This document shows, piece after piece, positions 37,690-48,330 of a DNA stretch of 64,000 nt (position 1 is the first letter of the stretch; each line of letters begins with the position of its first letter). The position numbers were made by a program, and so were the translations under genes. Location: positions 17,634,644 through 17,698,643 of the forward strand of contig NC_090184.1 of NCBI RefSeq assembly GCF_024679245.1. Direction: 5' to 3'. The notes under the pieces are model-generated. The model searched no databases. It worked only from the letters and a program-made list of their open reading frames with translations, and had not been told where the DNA came from. The stretch is from Pseudorasbora parva. Its lineage: Eukaryota > Chordata > Actinopteri > Cypriniformes > Gobionidae.

Positions 37690-37800
37690 CAAATGGTTCT
37701 TCAGCGGTTCTTTGGGGTGGTTGAGGTGCTATCACAGCTAACGTATAAAGAACTTGTTGAGTCCAGTGTGATTCTTCAGCGGTTCTTTGGGGTGGGTAAG
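37690..37800. repeat. Two-copy tandem (CTTCAGCGGTTCTTTGGGGT)
   Basis: TTCTTCAGCGGTTCTTTGGG is repeated 73 bp apart, followed each time by GTGG or GTGGG and a GTGCTAT or ATGCTAT word. Confidence 0.8.
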
Positions 37801-37880
37801 ATGCTATATTGCACCACTCCCATACAAATAACCCGTTAAGCCCCTGAATAGTTCTTTAAAGGTTCTCGAACACTCTCTTA

Positions 37881-39519
37881 CAGTCCCTGACAAAAGTCTT
37901 GTCGCTTATCTATTTTATAGAAATACCTGATATTAACCTGACTTTTAACTAATTAATTGGTGTTAGAAATAGCTCATATGAAAAGCTAAAACCCTCCCAA
38001 ATGATGTTTAATGCACTGAAATAAATAATTTTCACAGAAAAAATATTTATCATTTAATCAAGACAGAAAGGTCAAATTTTGGCAAGACAAAAGTTTTGTC
38101 GCCTATACAGAAATGGAACAAATTTACTGCAAATACAAAAATATGTCAGCAAATTAAGTCGTGGTGCTGTGAGATCCAAATTTAATATCTTGTATGACTT
38201 CCATGAGCTTGAAGGACTGCATCCATGCAGTTTAGCAAGGATTCATACAATTTATTGAAGAAGTCATCAGGAATAGCTAAGAAAGCAGTCTTGCATGCCT
38301 CCCAGAGTTCATCAATATTCTTTGGTTTCGTCTTCCATGCGTCCTCTTTCATCCTACCCCACATATGCTCAATGATGTTCATGTCTGGTGACTGGGCTGG
38401 CCAATCCTGGAGCATCTTGATCTTCTTCGCCTTGAGGAACTTTGATGTGGAGATGGAAGTATGCAATGGAGCACCGTCCTGCTGCAGAATTTGGCCTCTA
38501 TCATGGTTGGGAATATAAGAGGTAGCTAAGATTTCTTGGTATTTTAGACTATTGATGTTGCCTTCCACCCTGCAGATCTCTCGCACACCCCCATACTGGA
38601 TGTAACCCCAGACCATGATTTTTCCGCCACCAAACTTTACTGTTTTCTGGGTGAATCTCGGATCCATTCGGGCTCCAGTAGGTCTCCTGCAATATTTGCG
38701 GCGACTGTGGTGTAATTCAACAGAAGATTCATCTGAAAATCCACCTTCTGCAACTTTTCCAGCATCCATCCTTTTAGCAGGCTGTGGGCCTTGGCAAATG
38801 CCACACGGTTTTTCAATTGTCTTTTGTTTAGTGCTGGCTTCTGGGCACTGATTCGACCATGGAGGCCATTTCGAGACAGAATCCAACAAACTGTTCTGGT
38901 TGACACAGGGACTTCAGGTGACCAGGTCTCGTGGAGCTCTGCTGCAGTGGAAAATGGGCTGGCCTTGGATTTTCGAGCCAACAAACGGTCCTCTTGAGCA
39001 GTTGTCTTGCGGGGTCTGCCTGACCTGGGCTTGTCAAAAACGTCTCCAGTCTCTTCAAATCTTTTTTTTATCCTCTGTACTTGACGCTGAGACACATTGA
39101 AGGTGTCTGCCACATCAGCAGTGGATCTGGTCTTCAGCCTCTTGATAATCAAAACTTTAGTCTCAGGGTGAATCTTAGGCATGTTTGTAGAGGTCTAGTT
39201 GCAGTTGATGTGAAGGTCTAGCGTACTTGGGTTCTTTTTAAACACACTTGAGACCTAATTGATCCATTACTAGTCACAGGTGAAGCTCATATGACAAGGT
39301 GACAACACTTATGTCTTTGCAAAAATTGACTCAATGGGCTTTACCAAGCTGTGAATATTAGAATACTTTTTGAAAGTTTAGTTTTTCACTGAAACATTAT
39401 CACAAAAGCTGGTGGGATTAAAATGAGCAATTTCTATAAAAATATCTTGATTATAAATATATTTCAGCGGCACTTTAGGTCAATTTGTACACAAGCGACA
39501 AGACTTTTGTCAGGGACTG
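37881..39519 (-). mobile_element. Tc1/mariner element with IR/DR ends
   Basis: Both termini read CAGTCCCTGACAAAAGTCTT followed by GTCGCTT in opposite orientation, and TA flanks both (37879-37880, 39520-39521). A second, inner copy of the repeat (AGACAAAAGTTTTGTCGCC at 38085-38103, and AAGACATAAGTGTTGTCACC in reverse near 39320) lies about 210 bp inside each end, giving the IR/DR arrangement known from Sleeping Beauty-type elements. The 1639-bp element holds one transposase gene on the minus strand. Confidence 0.93.
38182..39182 (-). pseudogene. Tc1-like transposase, single frameshift
   Basis: It starts MPKIHPETKVLIIKRLKTRS and has a paired-type helix-turn-helix (DVADTFNVSQRQVQRIKKRF) and a GRPRK linker. 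It then loses one T in a T-run near 38738-38741 at the DFSDES block. The remaining frame carries GGGKIMVWG, QQDGAPLHTS (second Asp) and QSPDMNIIEHMWGRM (third acidic residue, Glu), ending ILNC-type LLNCMDAVLQAHGSHTRY. I count 35 residues between the second Asp and the Glu, one more than the classical DD34E. The gene would otherwise encode about 333 residues, normal for this family. Confidence 0.92.
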
Positions 39520-39521
39520 TA

Positions 39522-39980
39522 GTCACAGATTAAGACGACATTAAAATACACTGTATGTCCTGAAGACAACATGGTTTTCAACTAGTCTCAAGGCCGCCCT
39601 ATAATGATATTCCAGGGTCCCCCACACAAGACTTTTTGACCTCAGAAAAGCATGAAAGTGATTCAAAGCAGCTTTTGCCATTGTTGTAAATTCTCATTCA
39701 TAGCGAACATGTGACAGTGAAGTAGCATATCTAAATGTAAGGAGGACAATGGGGTGGTGAAGGAATGCAACGCAACAGTTTGGATAGTACTGAGAGCTGT
39801 CAGTTGCAGTTTCCATTATGTGGAAGGATGAATACAATTAGAGGATGAAAGAAAGATGTAATTGGTTGTAGTCGTTGAATGAATGTACTTCTTATGTTTC
39901 TACATTGCTCCATTTGACAAAGGTTCTGAACAGTCCCTTTAAAGATAGGTGCTATACAGTGATTCCCATGATTACAAGCC
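39522..39980. other. Unique sequence, nothing recognised
   Basis: No feature recognised. Confidence 0.4.
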
Positions 39981-39981
39981 A

Positions 39982-40383
<402 letters not shown>

Positions 40384-40430
<47 letters not shown>
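40384..40430. repeat. (GT)n(AT)n microsatellite
   Basis: About 40 bp of GT followed by ATATATA. Confidence 0.97.
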
Positions 40431-40506
40431 AAACTGAGGCAATTCTCTTTGCATCTAGCCTGAAATTAAATTAGGATGACACTTTCTTTGTTAAGATTAA
40501 CGACAT

Positions 40507-40986
40507 TAGCCTGACAACCCAGACCCACATCAAGATGAAGTTGGGTCTGGGAACACACCATTGGCAGGGCTCAATTCGAGAGGCGGGATGAACGGTTGTC
40601 TTTCAAAGTCCCTCTGCACGCGATAGGATAGCGCTACAACAGCGGCGCTAGTTGACAGATTGAAGTCTTGACGTATCTGGTGGGCAAAACTCAGAACACA
40701 TCTTCGTTTTTTAAGAATGACTTCAGTGCCGTTCTTTGTTCTTTTCTCAAAGAAAAGACTAACTCGCAACCAAAGCCGCTTCGAAAGACCGCTGTTTGCC
40801 TGCTTCATTGTTTTCAAGTAGCAGGTGGAACCGTCGCAAACTCTGCGTCCACCAACTCTATACACGATGTGATTGGCCTGACCAGAGTTTGGTTTTTACA
40901 GCTCTTAAGCCAACAGAGAGTTGCTAGACGACCCTGATTGTAAATTAGATTTGCTGCCGCTAGGGTGAATCTAGATTTCTAGCCTA
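40507..40986 (-). mobile_element. 9-bp-TSD family, copy B
   Basis: Inverted copy: it begins TAGCCTGACAACCC and ends GATTTCTAGCCTA. The flanks are TAACGACAT at 40498-40506 and TAACGACAT at 40987-40995, a perfect 9-bp duplication. The 480-bp element has a 6-8 bp terminal inverted repeat (TAGCCTGA against TAGCCTAGA-type). It has the clearest boundaries of the family. No transposase domain. Confidence 0.9.
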
Positions 40987-40995
40987 TAACGACAT

Positions 40996-41320
40996 AGCAA
41001 TAGAGTCAAAAAATGTAGTAAATGATTTGGGTTGTTTAATTGATTAATGGGTGATTTGATGGCTAAGAAGGTATTTACAAAAATATGTTGCAAAATTAGG
41101 TTTTAGTGAGGCAAACTGATTTATTGGATGTTTATTTCTTAAATTTGTTGGCATGATTCAACCCCATCTTGATATGCCACCTCCATTTGGTATAGTAGTT
41201 GTTTCCATGGAATGAAAAATAAAAAGCAAAAGCTATTAGCTAAAATAAAATAATAGCTAAAATAATTTTAAAAGTTCATCCTTGTACGTATTTGAATGAT
41301 TTGAGGAGTTGTGTTTTGTC
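40996..41320. other. Unclassified AT-rich sequence
   Basis: No definable element. Confidence 0.35.
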
Positions 41321-41680
41321 TACTGCACTGTAAAAAAAACACAACTTGAAAAAAGTTGAAATGAATGATTTTGTTGTGTTGGTTCAGCAAAAAAAAAAAA
41401 AAAATCACACATTGTAAAACACAAATTGAAAAAAGTTGAGAAGACTGATTTTGTTTTGGTGGTTCAGCAAAAATCCATACTGTAAAAATCTCGTACAACA
41501 AAAATAATCTTAGCACTAATTCCCCCTAGCTTTTTCTTGTTGACTGAACTTTTGTAAATAACAGTTATACGAACTGAAAATAAGTTGTCTGTGACACAAT
41601 TTTTTTTTTTTTTTTTGTTGAGTCAACTTGACTATTTGTTTTCTGGAGAGATGCAACTAATCTGTAACAAATCTTTTGTA
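41321..41680. repeat. ACTGTAAAAA / GTTGAGTCAACTT repeat cluster
   Basis: CACTGTAAAAAAAACACAACTT and ACATTGTAAAACACAAATTG are tandem-like, each followed by TTGAAAAAAGTTGA and GATTTTGTT. TTTTTTGTTGAGTCAACTTG lies at about 41610. These are ends of common fish MITEs in degraded form. Confidence 0.5.
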
Positions 41681-42071
41681 GTTGAGCCAATTCAGCATTT
41701 TGCCTCTTTTGGAAACAGAAGTTCTTATTTAGAATGAACAGGTTCAGATGTAGACTTTTTATCGAACATGTTTGGTTACCATTTTGGTGATGAGTGTTTC
41801 CTTTAGTTGGGCAGTCTGAGTCTTAGCAGATTGAATGAGTTTTTAACTGTGTTTAACAAAACATGTAATTTGTTGCAAAGGATTCTGTAACCAATAATCA
41901 GGTGATCTAGAGAACAGCATTATAAAGGGGAATAGTTAACTACTTCCTTCATGATCAATGTGATTTTTTGAAAAATGGTATATTATATTTACAAACAAAA
42001 GTATCTTTGCAGCAGATTAATTGGTCTGTATTTTGAGTTTTAAATACATTGTGGGAACTTATTTTAGACAC

Positions 42072-42240
42072 ACACAAACATCTAGAATCAGCATATGAAT
42101 CTCAACAATGGTGATATGTTTCATGCTGCAATGCATGCTGGGAGCCCTCATTTTAATACTACGTTGGCTCCCAGCATGCATTGCGGCATGAAGCATGTCA
42201 CCATTGTTGAGATTCACATGCTGATTCTTGATGTCTGGTG
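42072..42240. repeat. Long hairpin (about 64-80 bp arms, 18-nt loop)
   Basis: AGAATCAGCATATGAATCTC, AACAATGGTGATATG and GCAATGCATGCTGGGAGCC on the left are mirrored by GGCTCCCAGCATGCATTGC, CATGTCACCATTGTT and GAGATTCACATGCTGATTC on the right. There are only a handful of mismatches. It is probably a palindromic MITE; its transcript would fold as one long stem. Confidence 0.85.
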
Positions 42241-42436
42241 GCTACCACCAGACCACTAGGGAATTCATATGTCAACAGCAGATCTATTCTTTTATTCACT
42301 AATGCGAAGAATCTCGGAGATAATAATATCTGTGATGCAAATTCATGCAAATATTGTTTGCAAAGTGTCCCATGAAGTATTATTTCTAAACTAGAATTAG
42401 ACCTAGAAGTTTCTTTATGCTTTATAAAAATAAAAA

Positions 42437-42640
42437 TAAGGGTAACACTTTATTTTGATAGTCCACTTTAGACATTCTACTAACTATAATTAACTTTGCA
42501 ACTACATGTCAACTAACTGTCATTAGAGTATTTGTAGACTGTCTTATTAATATTTACTAAAACTTATTTTGTCTGTCCCCCATCAGACATTCAACTGACT
42601 ATAAGTTCAACTTATTCTACTAACCCAAATCCTAACAACT
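42437..42640. mobile_element. GGGTAACACTTTATTTTGATAG MITE fragment
   Basis: The terminus GGGTAACACTTTATTTTGAT is followed by GTCCACTTTAGACATTCTAC and TAACTATAA words that repeat in degenerate form (GACATTCAACTGACTATAAG). This is a known fish MITE type; the right end is not clear. Confidence 0.55.
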
Positions 42641-42707
42641 AAAAATAAAAATAAATTGTCAGAATAGTTCATTTCTGTAGCTCAACTACAGCTCAGCTCA
42701 GCTCAAT

Positions 42708-42875
42708 TTCTGTAGCTCAGCCAGTAGAATGTGGCGCTAACAACGCCAAGGTCATGGGTTCGATTCCCAGGGAAAGCAAGAACTGACAATAATGTCAAAT
42801 GTATACCTTGAATGCAATGTAAGTCACTTTGGATAAAAGCGTCTGCCAAATGCATAAATGTAAATGTAAAAAAAT
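42708..42875 (+). mobile_element. tRNA-derived SINE, complete
   Basis: It has an A box TAGCTCAGCCAG at 42713-42724 and a B box GGTTCGATTCC at 42757-42767, 40-odd bases apart. The tail is GGATAAAAGCGTCTGCCAAA followed by TGCATAAATGTAAATGTAAA. The head resembles a tRNA with a long middle part (GCGCTAACAACGCC). The tail is the one shared by several fish SINEs and their LINE partners. A degraded relative is at 44222-44350. It is followed by a poly-C run at 42889-42903. Confidence 0.85.
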
Positions 42876-42903
42876 AAAAATAAAAATTCACCCCCCCCCC
42901 CCC

Positions 42904-44221
42904 AATAAATTGAGATAATATGATAATTTTAAGTTATTTTATGTATAACTTAGCTTACTCAAATATTTAATGTTAAGAACTATTTGAGTACAAAATAAAA
43001 ATGCCAGTTCAGCTTATGCTTAAACTTTGAATTTATTAATATCAATATTTTGATGTAACTGATTACCCCAAATTTTTGAGTTTTGCCAGCTTCATTCAGT
43101 GTACCACAACCTTGTACTTTCACATTTCATATCAGAGTTTTATAAGAACAGAACAAATACAGCAAGGTCTGATGCCAACTTTTTACTTAATATAATAAAA
43201 CACTTTTATTTCAGCCAGTACTAGCATGGTAAAGTGAAGCAATCGTTCCATTTGTGAAAGATTGCTATGAAATGATCCATTGCGAAGGGCACGGTCCACA
43301 TCGTGCACATTGAACTCATGGACATAAATCACAACCCAGGGATCTGAAAAGAAAAAAAAACTTTCTGGGACATTTATTTTGCTGAAGACCACTGAGGGAG
43401 AAGCCGAGGTTGTGCAGTGCCTGTTACTCAGTCTGTTTGTGTATGTGTGTGTGTCGGGAAGATATGCGTGTGATTTAATGTCATGGTACTTCTCATTCCA
43501 AACCCTTCTTGTGACTCTACATATAGTCAGTCATACAATTGCTTAAAAATAGATTTGGACATTTGATAGACTTAAAAATGTCTGGTTGTTATTGCATTAG
43601 ACCAAAAATTCCACTAAAATAAAAATGTAAAATAAGTATTATTATAATTAAAATATATAAATATTTTTGCAGATGCCGTTAGGTTCAGTGTTTTTATTTC
43701 TAATAAAATTCATAGAATTCATAACTTTAAGACAAAATATTTGAAGGGGTCCCTTCATACAAATACAGACACACACCGAGATGGAAATATCTATTCAGCA
43801 TGAAGGTCAGACTCATGTGTGAATGTTCACACGTTGTTTCGTAAAGCCTCTCTGTGTCACATGAGTCATTCAATTCCACTGTGACATTCTATCCTGTAAA
43901 AAAAAAAAAAACTCCATTTCCTAGATTCTGTATTTCTTTCTTTTTATGTATCTCAGGCTGAACCAGATGAAAGCTTGGTCCTCATCCTGAAGAAGTTTGC
44001 TGCTTGCTTTCCTCTTGCACTTTACTTTTATTTCCCTTTTTCATATACAGACATATAAAACTAACTATAAATAGAGCGCAGGAGAGCAGCCCTACCACTC
44101 AACACATGGCAAGTCATGTAGGAGGCAGAGAAAGGCAAAGACAGACAAAAGGTTTCAAACTTAATTCAATTTATGTGAATGTATAAGGGAAAGCTATAGT
44201 GTTTTTAGTAAGGCCATCTAA
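42904..44221. other. Unique sequence, nothing recognised
   Basis: No repeat ends or coding motifs identified in about 1.3 kb. Confidence 0.4.
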
Positions 44222-44350
44222 TTTAATGACGTTCTGTCAGTAGAGCATAACGCTAGCAATGCTAAGGTCATGAATTCAGTTTCGAAGGTAATGGAAGGAA
44301 GTGATAAAATGTATCTTGATATCACTTTGCATAAATGTTTCTGTCAAACA
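44222..44350 (+). mobile_element. Degenerate tRNA-derived SINE
   Basis: TCAGTAGAGCATAACGCTAG, CAATGCTAAGGTCATGAATTC and TCACTTTGCATAAATGTTTCTGTC align with the SINE at 42708. The B box is mutated (AATTCAGTTTC), so pol III transcription is unlikely. Confidence 0.65.
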
Positions 44351-44454
44351 CATAAACATTAACAAACTCAATTAGTTTTAATTGTAATACAGCAAAAATG
44401 ATTAGCAAATGTTGATATATGCAATTAAATGAAACTGAAAATGACAAATAATAC

Positions 44455-44545
44455 TGCTCCACACACCTCCGTGGGTTAATAAAGGCCTTCTGAAGAAAAG
44501 CGATGCGTTTGTGTAAGATAAATATCCATATTTAAAACTTTCTAA
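44455..44545 (+). repeat. Fragment of CTCCGTGGGTTAATAAAGGCC MITE
   Basis: CTCCACACACCTCCGTGGGT, TAATAAAGGCCTTCTGAAG and GCGATGCGTTTGTGTAAGA match 6835-6910 and, inverted, 48240-48325. Confidence 0.6.
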
Positions 44546-44829
44546 AGTAAATTATCTAGCTTCTGCCAGATTGGAAAAAAATGTAAGCAGTGTGCAATGT
44601 CGTCAGATGTAGCGTAAGGCCGGCGACACACTGCAAGCGTGGTGTGAAAATCTCGGCTGCGTGGCGTGTGCCATTTTTATTTCGGTTCCCATGTTAACAG
44701 GTTACAGCTTGCACACTGGCTCCGTGACACGCGCGGCTCGAGCCCTGCCGAGAACACGTGCATGCTAGAAATAGAAAACTATTTTCTATGAAAAATAGTA
44801 ACTATTTTTCACCTGACACATACGCATGA

Positions 44830-45425
44830 TGTCATTTTGACACAAATACGTATTAATAAATGACATTTTGATGTTTGAAAGTCTCTAGGTTAACATAAAT
44901 GCAGATATAGGCCTAATTGTAATAAACAAAACAAAAAAAATGTAGATTTTGAAATATTGCACCTGTCAATACAGAATGAAATATTCTGTGGTATATTTTG
45001 CTGTCAATATTGCCGACGTTGTCTTTACTGTATCAGTAGGCTATATATTTATGTTTAATATGAAGTACAGGCTTTCCCTGTACATAGCAGCAGCAAAGAC
45101 ATAGAAAACACCACGCAACCGCCACGCGGCTGACACACAACAGAAATGTCACGCTCACACTACGCTATATGTCTTTGCACACCAGAAGCATGTCTAAATG
45201 CTGCTATGTGCAGGGAAGACCTCGAAGGATCGTCTGCAGTATTAACGGCAAAATATACCACAGCATATTTCGTTCTGTATTGACATGGTGCAATATTTCA
45301 AAATCGATAATTATGTGTTTTTCATTACAATTAGGCCTATATCTGCATTTATGTCAATCTAGAGACTTTCAAACATCAAAATTTAATTTGTTATGTATTC
45401 ATGTCAAAAATGACATATAAACATC
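44830..45425. repeat. Long internal palindrome (arms about 250-270 bp)
   Basis: GTTTGAAAGTCTCTAGG, GCAGATATAGGCCTAATTGT, AATATTGCACC and CAATACAGAATGAAATATTC in the left arm recur inverted in the right arm (CATTACAATTAGGCCTATAT, AGAGACTTTCAAACATC). The centre is near 45100-45170, where CCCTGTACATAGCAGCA faces TGCTGCTATGTGCAGGG. Confidence 0.85.
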
Positions 45426-45429
45426 TCTT

Positions 45430-46345
45430 CCTAATATATTTTGCCTGGAAACTATGGAAGCCCCATTTCCGCCACTAAATAAAAAAATAAAAAGAATAAT
45501 TGCGATCTCAGAATTCAGACTTTTTTTTCTCACAATTGCGAGTTATAAAGTCAGAATTGTGACTTTTTTTCTCACAATTGTGAGTTATAAATAGCCTAGA
45601 AATCTAGACGCACCTTTATTTAATCTGCCCGCGAGTGTCGTCTAGCAACTCTCAATACCCTTCTGAGCTGTATTCGCCAAACTCTTGCCGGGTCAATCAC
45701 ATCGTGTATAGAGTCGGCGGGCGGGGCCATAATGACGATGGCCGAGTTGCGTTTGCGTGCTTCTAGTAAACACAGAAACTGGCAAACGGCGGTCTTTCGA
45801 ATCAGCTTTGACCACGACTCTGGAAGACTTGGAGTTAAGCTTTTCTCTGAGAAAAGAACAAAGAGCGGCACTGAAGTCATTCTTAAAAAGCGAAGATGTG
45901 TTCGGAGTTTTGCCGACCGGATACGGTGAATGTTTAATCTATCAACAAGCTCTGTTTCACCTTCGTTGCTCTGGTTGGTGTAGCGCTATCCTATCGCGTG
46001 CAGAGGGAGTTTGAAAGACAACCGTTTATCCCACCCCTCGGATTGAGCCCTGTTAATGGTGAGTTTCCAGACCAAACATCTTGATGTGGGTCAGGCTTGT
46101 CAGGCTAAGTTATAAAGTCTTTTTTTCTCAAATTCTGACTTTATATCAAGCAATTGCAAGTTTATATCTCAGAATTCTGACATTATAACTCACAATTATG
46201 AGAAAAAGTAAAAATTGTGACTTTATAACTTGCAATTGTATAAAAAAATAAAAGTCAGAAATGTGACTTTATAATTCGCAATTGTGAGAAAATAAGTCAG
46301 AATTCTGAGATAAAAAACGGTTTCAACATCAGTGTCGGGTGAAAA
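45430..46345. repeat. ACAATTGTGAGTTATAAAGTC repeat block
   Basis: GGAAGCCCCATTTCCGCCAC and an A-rich start are followed by irregular tandem copies of TCACAATTGCGAGTTATAAA and GTCAGAATTGTGAC in both orientations. This is a known kind of fish dispersed repeat. A 9-bp-family copy sits inside at 45592-46107. Confidence 0.65.
45592..46107 (+). mobile_element. 9-bp-TSD family, copy C
   Basis: Begins TAGCCTAGAAATCTAGACGC and ends GGCTTGTCAGGCTA. The flanks are AGTTATAAA at 45583-45591 and AGTTATAAA at 46108-46116. Since the host block contains this word repeatedly (GAGTTATAAAGTC), the uninterrupted site can be reconstructed directly. Open frames of 65-86 codons occur on both strands (see the findings), with no known domain. 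Confidence 0.88.
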
Positions 46346-46513
46346 AAAAGCCGTCGATTCTATTTCTAGCATGCACACGTTTTCAGCATGGATCAAACCC
46401 GCCTGAGACGCGCGTCACGGAGCCAGTGTGCAAGCTCTAACCTGTTAACATGGGAGCTGAAATATAAACGGACGCGCCACGCTTGCAGTGTGTCGGTGGC
46501 CTAAACATTTTAA

Positions 46514-48182
46514 AGGTGTCATGAACTGGCTTTTTTCATTTTTTATACTGTTTTCTGAGGTCAACTAATGATGTTTGTGTGGTTTTTACATTCAAAAACA
46601 TCACAACCAATAAGTAATAGGATATTTTCTACACTGGTTTTGAGGCTTTCTCCAAAACGCTGGGTTTTGATGGGCGTGACGCACTGGAGACTTGGAAGTA
46701 AACGCCCACAGCTAGGATTGGATAAGATTTGCATATTTAATTAGCTTCAGCTTCCCTGTCAGTTCAGTTCAGGGAGAAGAGGCAACCAGAATGATTATTT
46801 TGATCACAGGGCTCGTAAACGTCTTTATCAAACAAACAAACAAAAGGATTTATTTCTCACCCACCCACGATTGATTGGACTATTATTTTTATGTCACATA
46901 TAGCCTGCAAGATCGGACGATATAAGCGTGAACCGCACGCACACACATACATGTGCGCGCTGCCCTACAAATGTCAATAGCACAGATCAAGAACGGAATA
47001 TAATGAGATTCATCGACCTGCCGGGCTTTGCGAGCCCTGGCCCTTACGAGTCTAGCGTACTAAAGGTATGTTCTGTTAGAGACATACACATAAGTGAAGG
47101 GGGGAGTGGGCCGACACCCTTGCCTCTTCATCATATGCATCTTATCCTTTTGAATGATTTTTAATAACCTCATGAATTAAATAATCAGTTATTATCCTTT
47201 CAAAATGAATTATTGACAATCAATTTTATTTGATCATTAATACATTTAACTATTATTTAATATGATTTCGACTCTATGTCTGCTGTATGGTATCTAATTT
47301 GCTTTCCAGAGACGGTCTGACAAAGAAAGTCTGACCCCTATCTATGTGCCCTGACATAGATAGCCTGACCTCTATCTCTGGGTCCTGACCAACAGGGCCT
47401 TGGAGAGAAAGTTAGAACTTCCAAGAGGTGAATCCTGCCTGTTGTTAGTAACCCCAGGACAGGAAGGGGTGGGAGGATTTGAGTCTCCCAATTGTGATTT
47501 TTCCCATTGATAGAAGTACATTTTTGTCTTTATATTTCTTTATAGAATGAGGTAGATGACATTAGTCATACTTTTCTTTCTGGAGATGTGTTTGTCATGT
47601 GGTGTTGATATCTTTTTCTGTTGATAAGCCCACTGCTGCACTAACCTTGGAGGAGAGATGTGCCCTAGAGTCTTGTGTGTGTGTGTGTTACATGTTCTGT
47701 GCAGGTCTATGGAATGGATTGGACCGCTTTTTCTCACACGCTAGACATCTTGACGTCTTTCTAGGACTCTCCTGAAGTCAACACTACCCCAATCTTGGGA
47801 TTGTCTGATGTATACATCCTGATTAACAACAACAACAACATCTCCTATATATTCTCGTGTGACACATTGTTTAGACTTAATACCAATCAGTAATATTCCA
47901 CCTGTCCATAATGATGTAAATCATGCCCTTGAAATTGGTATAACTGGTGTGGTAATTTTGTGTAAGGTAGAGTAGAGTCTGGCCTGACACCACCCTGAAA
48001 GACTCTGAAGCTGACTCTACCGATGAAACTGCAAACTATTCTTCAGTAAAATCCGATGATTGAACATCCTGGTCCTCATTTCGCATATCTGGTCTATAGG
48101 TCAAAACTGTCAACCCCTAACATAAGCAAAACGATATAACAATGCTATATTATCAATGATGAATTCTCAATTCATCACCACT
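46514..48182 (+). mobile_element. Kolobok-like TTAA element, copy C (split by LTR-like insert)
   Basis: TTAA (46510-46513), AGGTGTCATGAACTGGC at the left; TCAATTCATCACCACT then TTAA (48183-48186) at the right. This is the one copy in the window with the duplication on both sides. It matches copy A over about 580 bp on the left and about 60 bp on the right, and lacks the THAP region. A 1.0-kb sequence with its own small duplication (47095-48122) interrupts it. The left terminus begins only 7 bp from the end of the foldback element. Confidence 0.85.
47095..48122. mobile_element. Probable solo LTR
   Basis: Comparison with copy A (CACATAAGCAAAAC) shows that CACATAAG is interrupted here by about 1028 bp beginning TGAAGGGG and ending CCCCTAACA, then TAAGC. 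Read as TG...CA it has a TAAG 4-bp duplication (47091-47094 and 48123-48126) and an imperfect TG..AGGGG terminal inversion, consistent with a solo LTR. A 6-7 bp duplication (CATAAG) with other ends is equally compatible, so a DNA element cannot be excluded. No coding capacity. Confidence 0.55.
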
Positions 48183-48224
48183 TTAAACTGCGAGAAGCAC
48201 TGCGAGAAGCACTTTTTTCCGCAA

Positions 48225-48330
48225 GTTGAATACAGAAGGCAATCTGGTGGAAGCTAATATCTATATTTTTCTTACACAAACGTTTCGCTCCAAAAGGCCT
48301 TTATGAAACCCCCGGAGCTGTTAAAAAGAA
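48225..48330 (-). repeat. Inverted fragment of CTCCGGGGGTT MITE
   Basis: CTTACACAAACGTTTCGCTC, AAAAGGCCTTTATGAAACCC and CCGGAGC are the reverse complement of words at 44455-44545. Confidence 0.6.

Larger units (their letters stand above)
44618..46502. mobile_element. Foldback element with nested inserts
   Basis: The outer arms are 44618-44772 and 46350-46502: AGGCCGGCGACACACTGCAA, CCCATGTTAACAGGTTA, GCACACTGGCTCCGTGAC and CATGCTAGAAATAGA on the left are mirrored on the right. The inner part 44830-45425 is itself a long palindrome. Between about 45430 and 46345 the right half is interrupted by a satellite-like TE that in turn holds a 9-bp-family copy. No coding sequence. Confidence 0.8.

Noticed and set aside
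42708..42785. A genuine tRNA gene
   Set aside because: The A and B boxes are followed by the SINE tail GGATAAAAGCGTCTGCCAAA and no proper acceptor stem closes; a SINE explains it. The heads at 1440 and 9922 are treated the same way.
46928..47164. The recurrent peptide RFIxLPGFASPGPY as a gene product
   Set aside because: It is shared by three TTAA-element copies and ends at a GTATGTT donor-like site, but it lies opposite the THAP strand and no domain is recognisable. It is probably a by-product of copy similarity.
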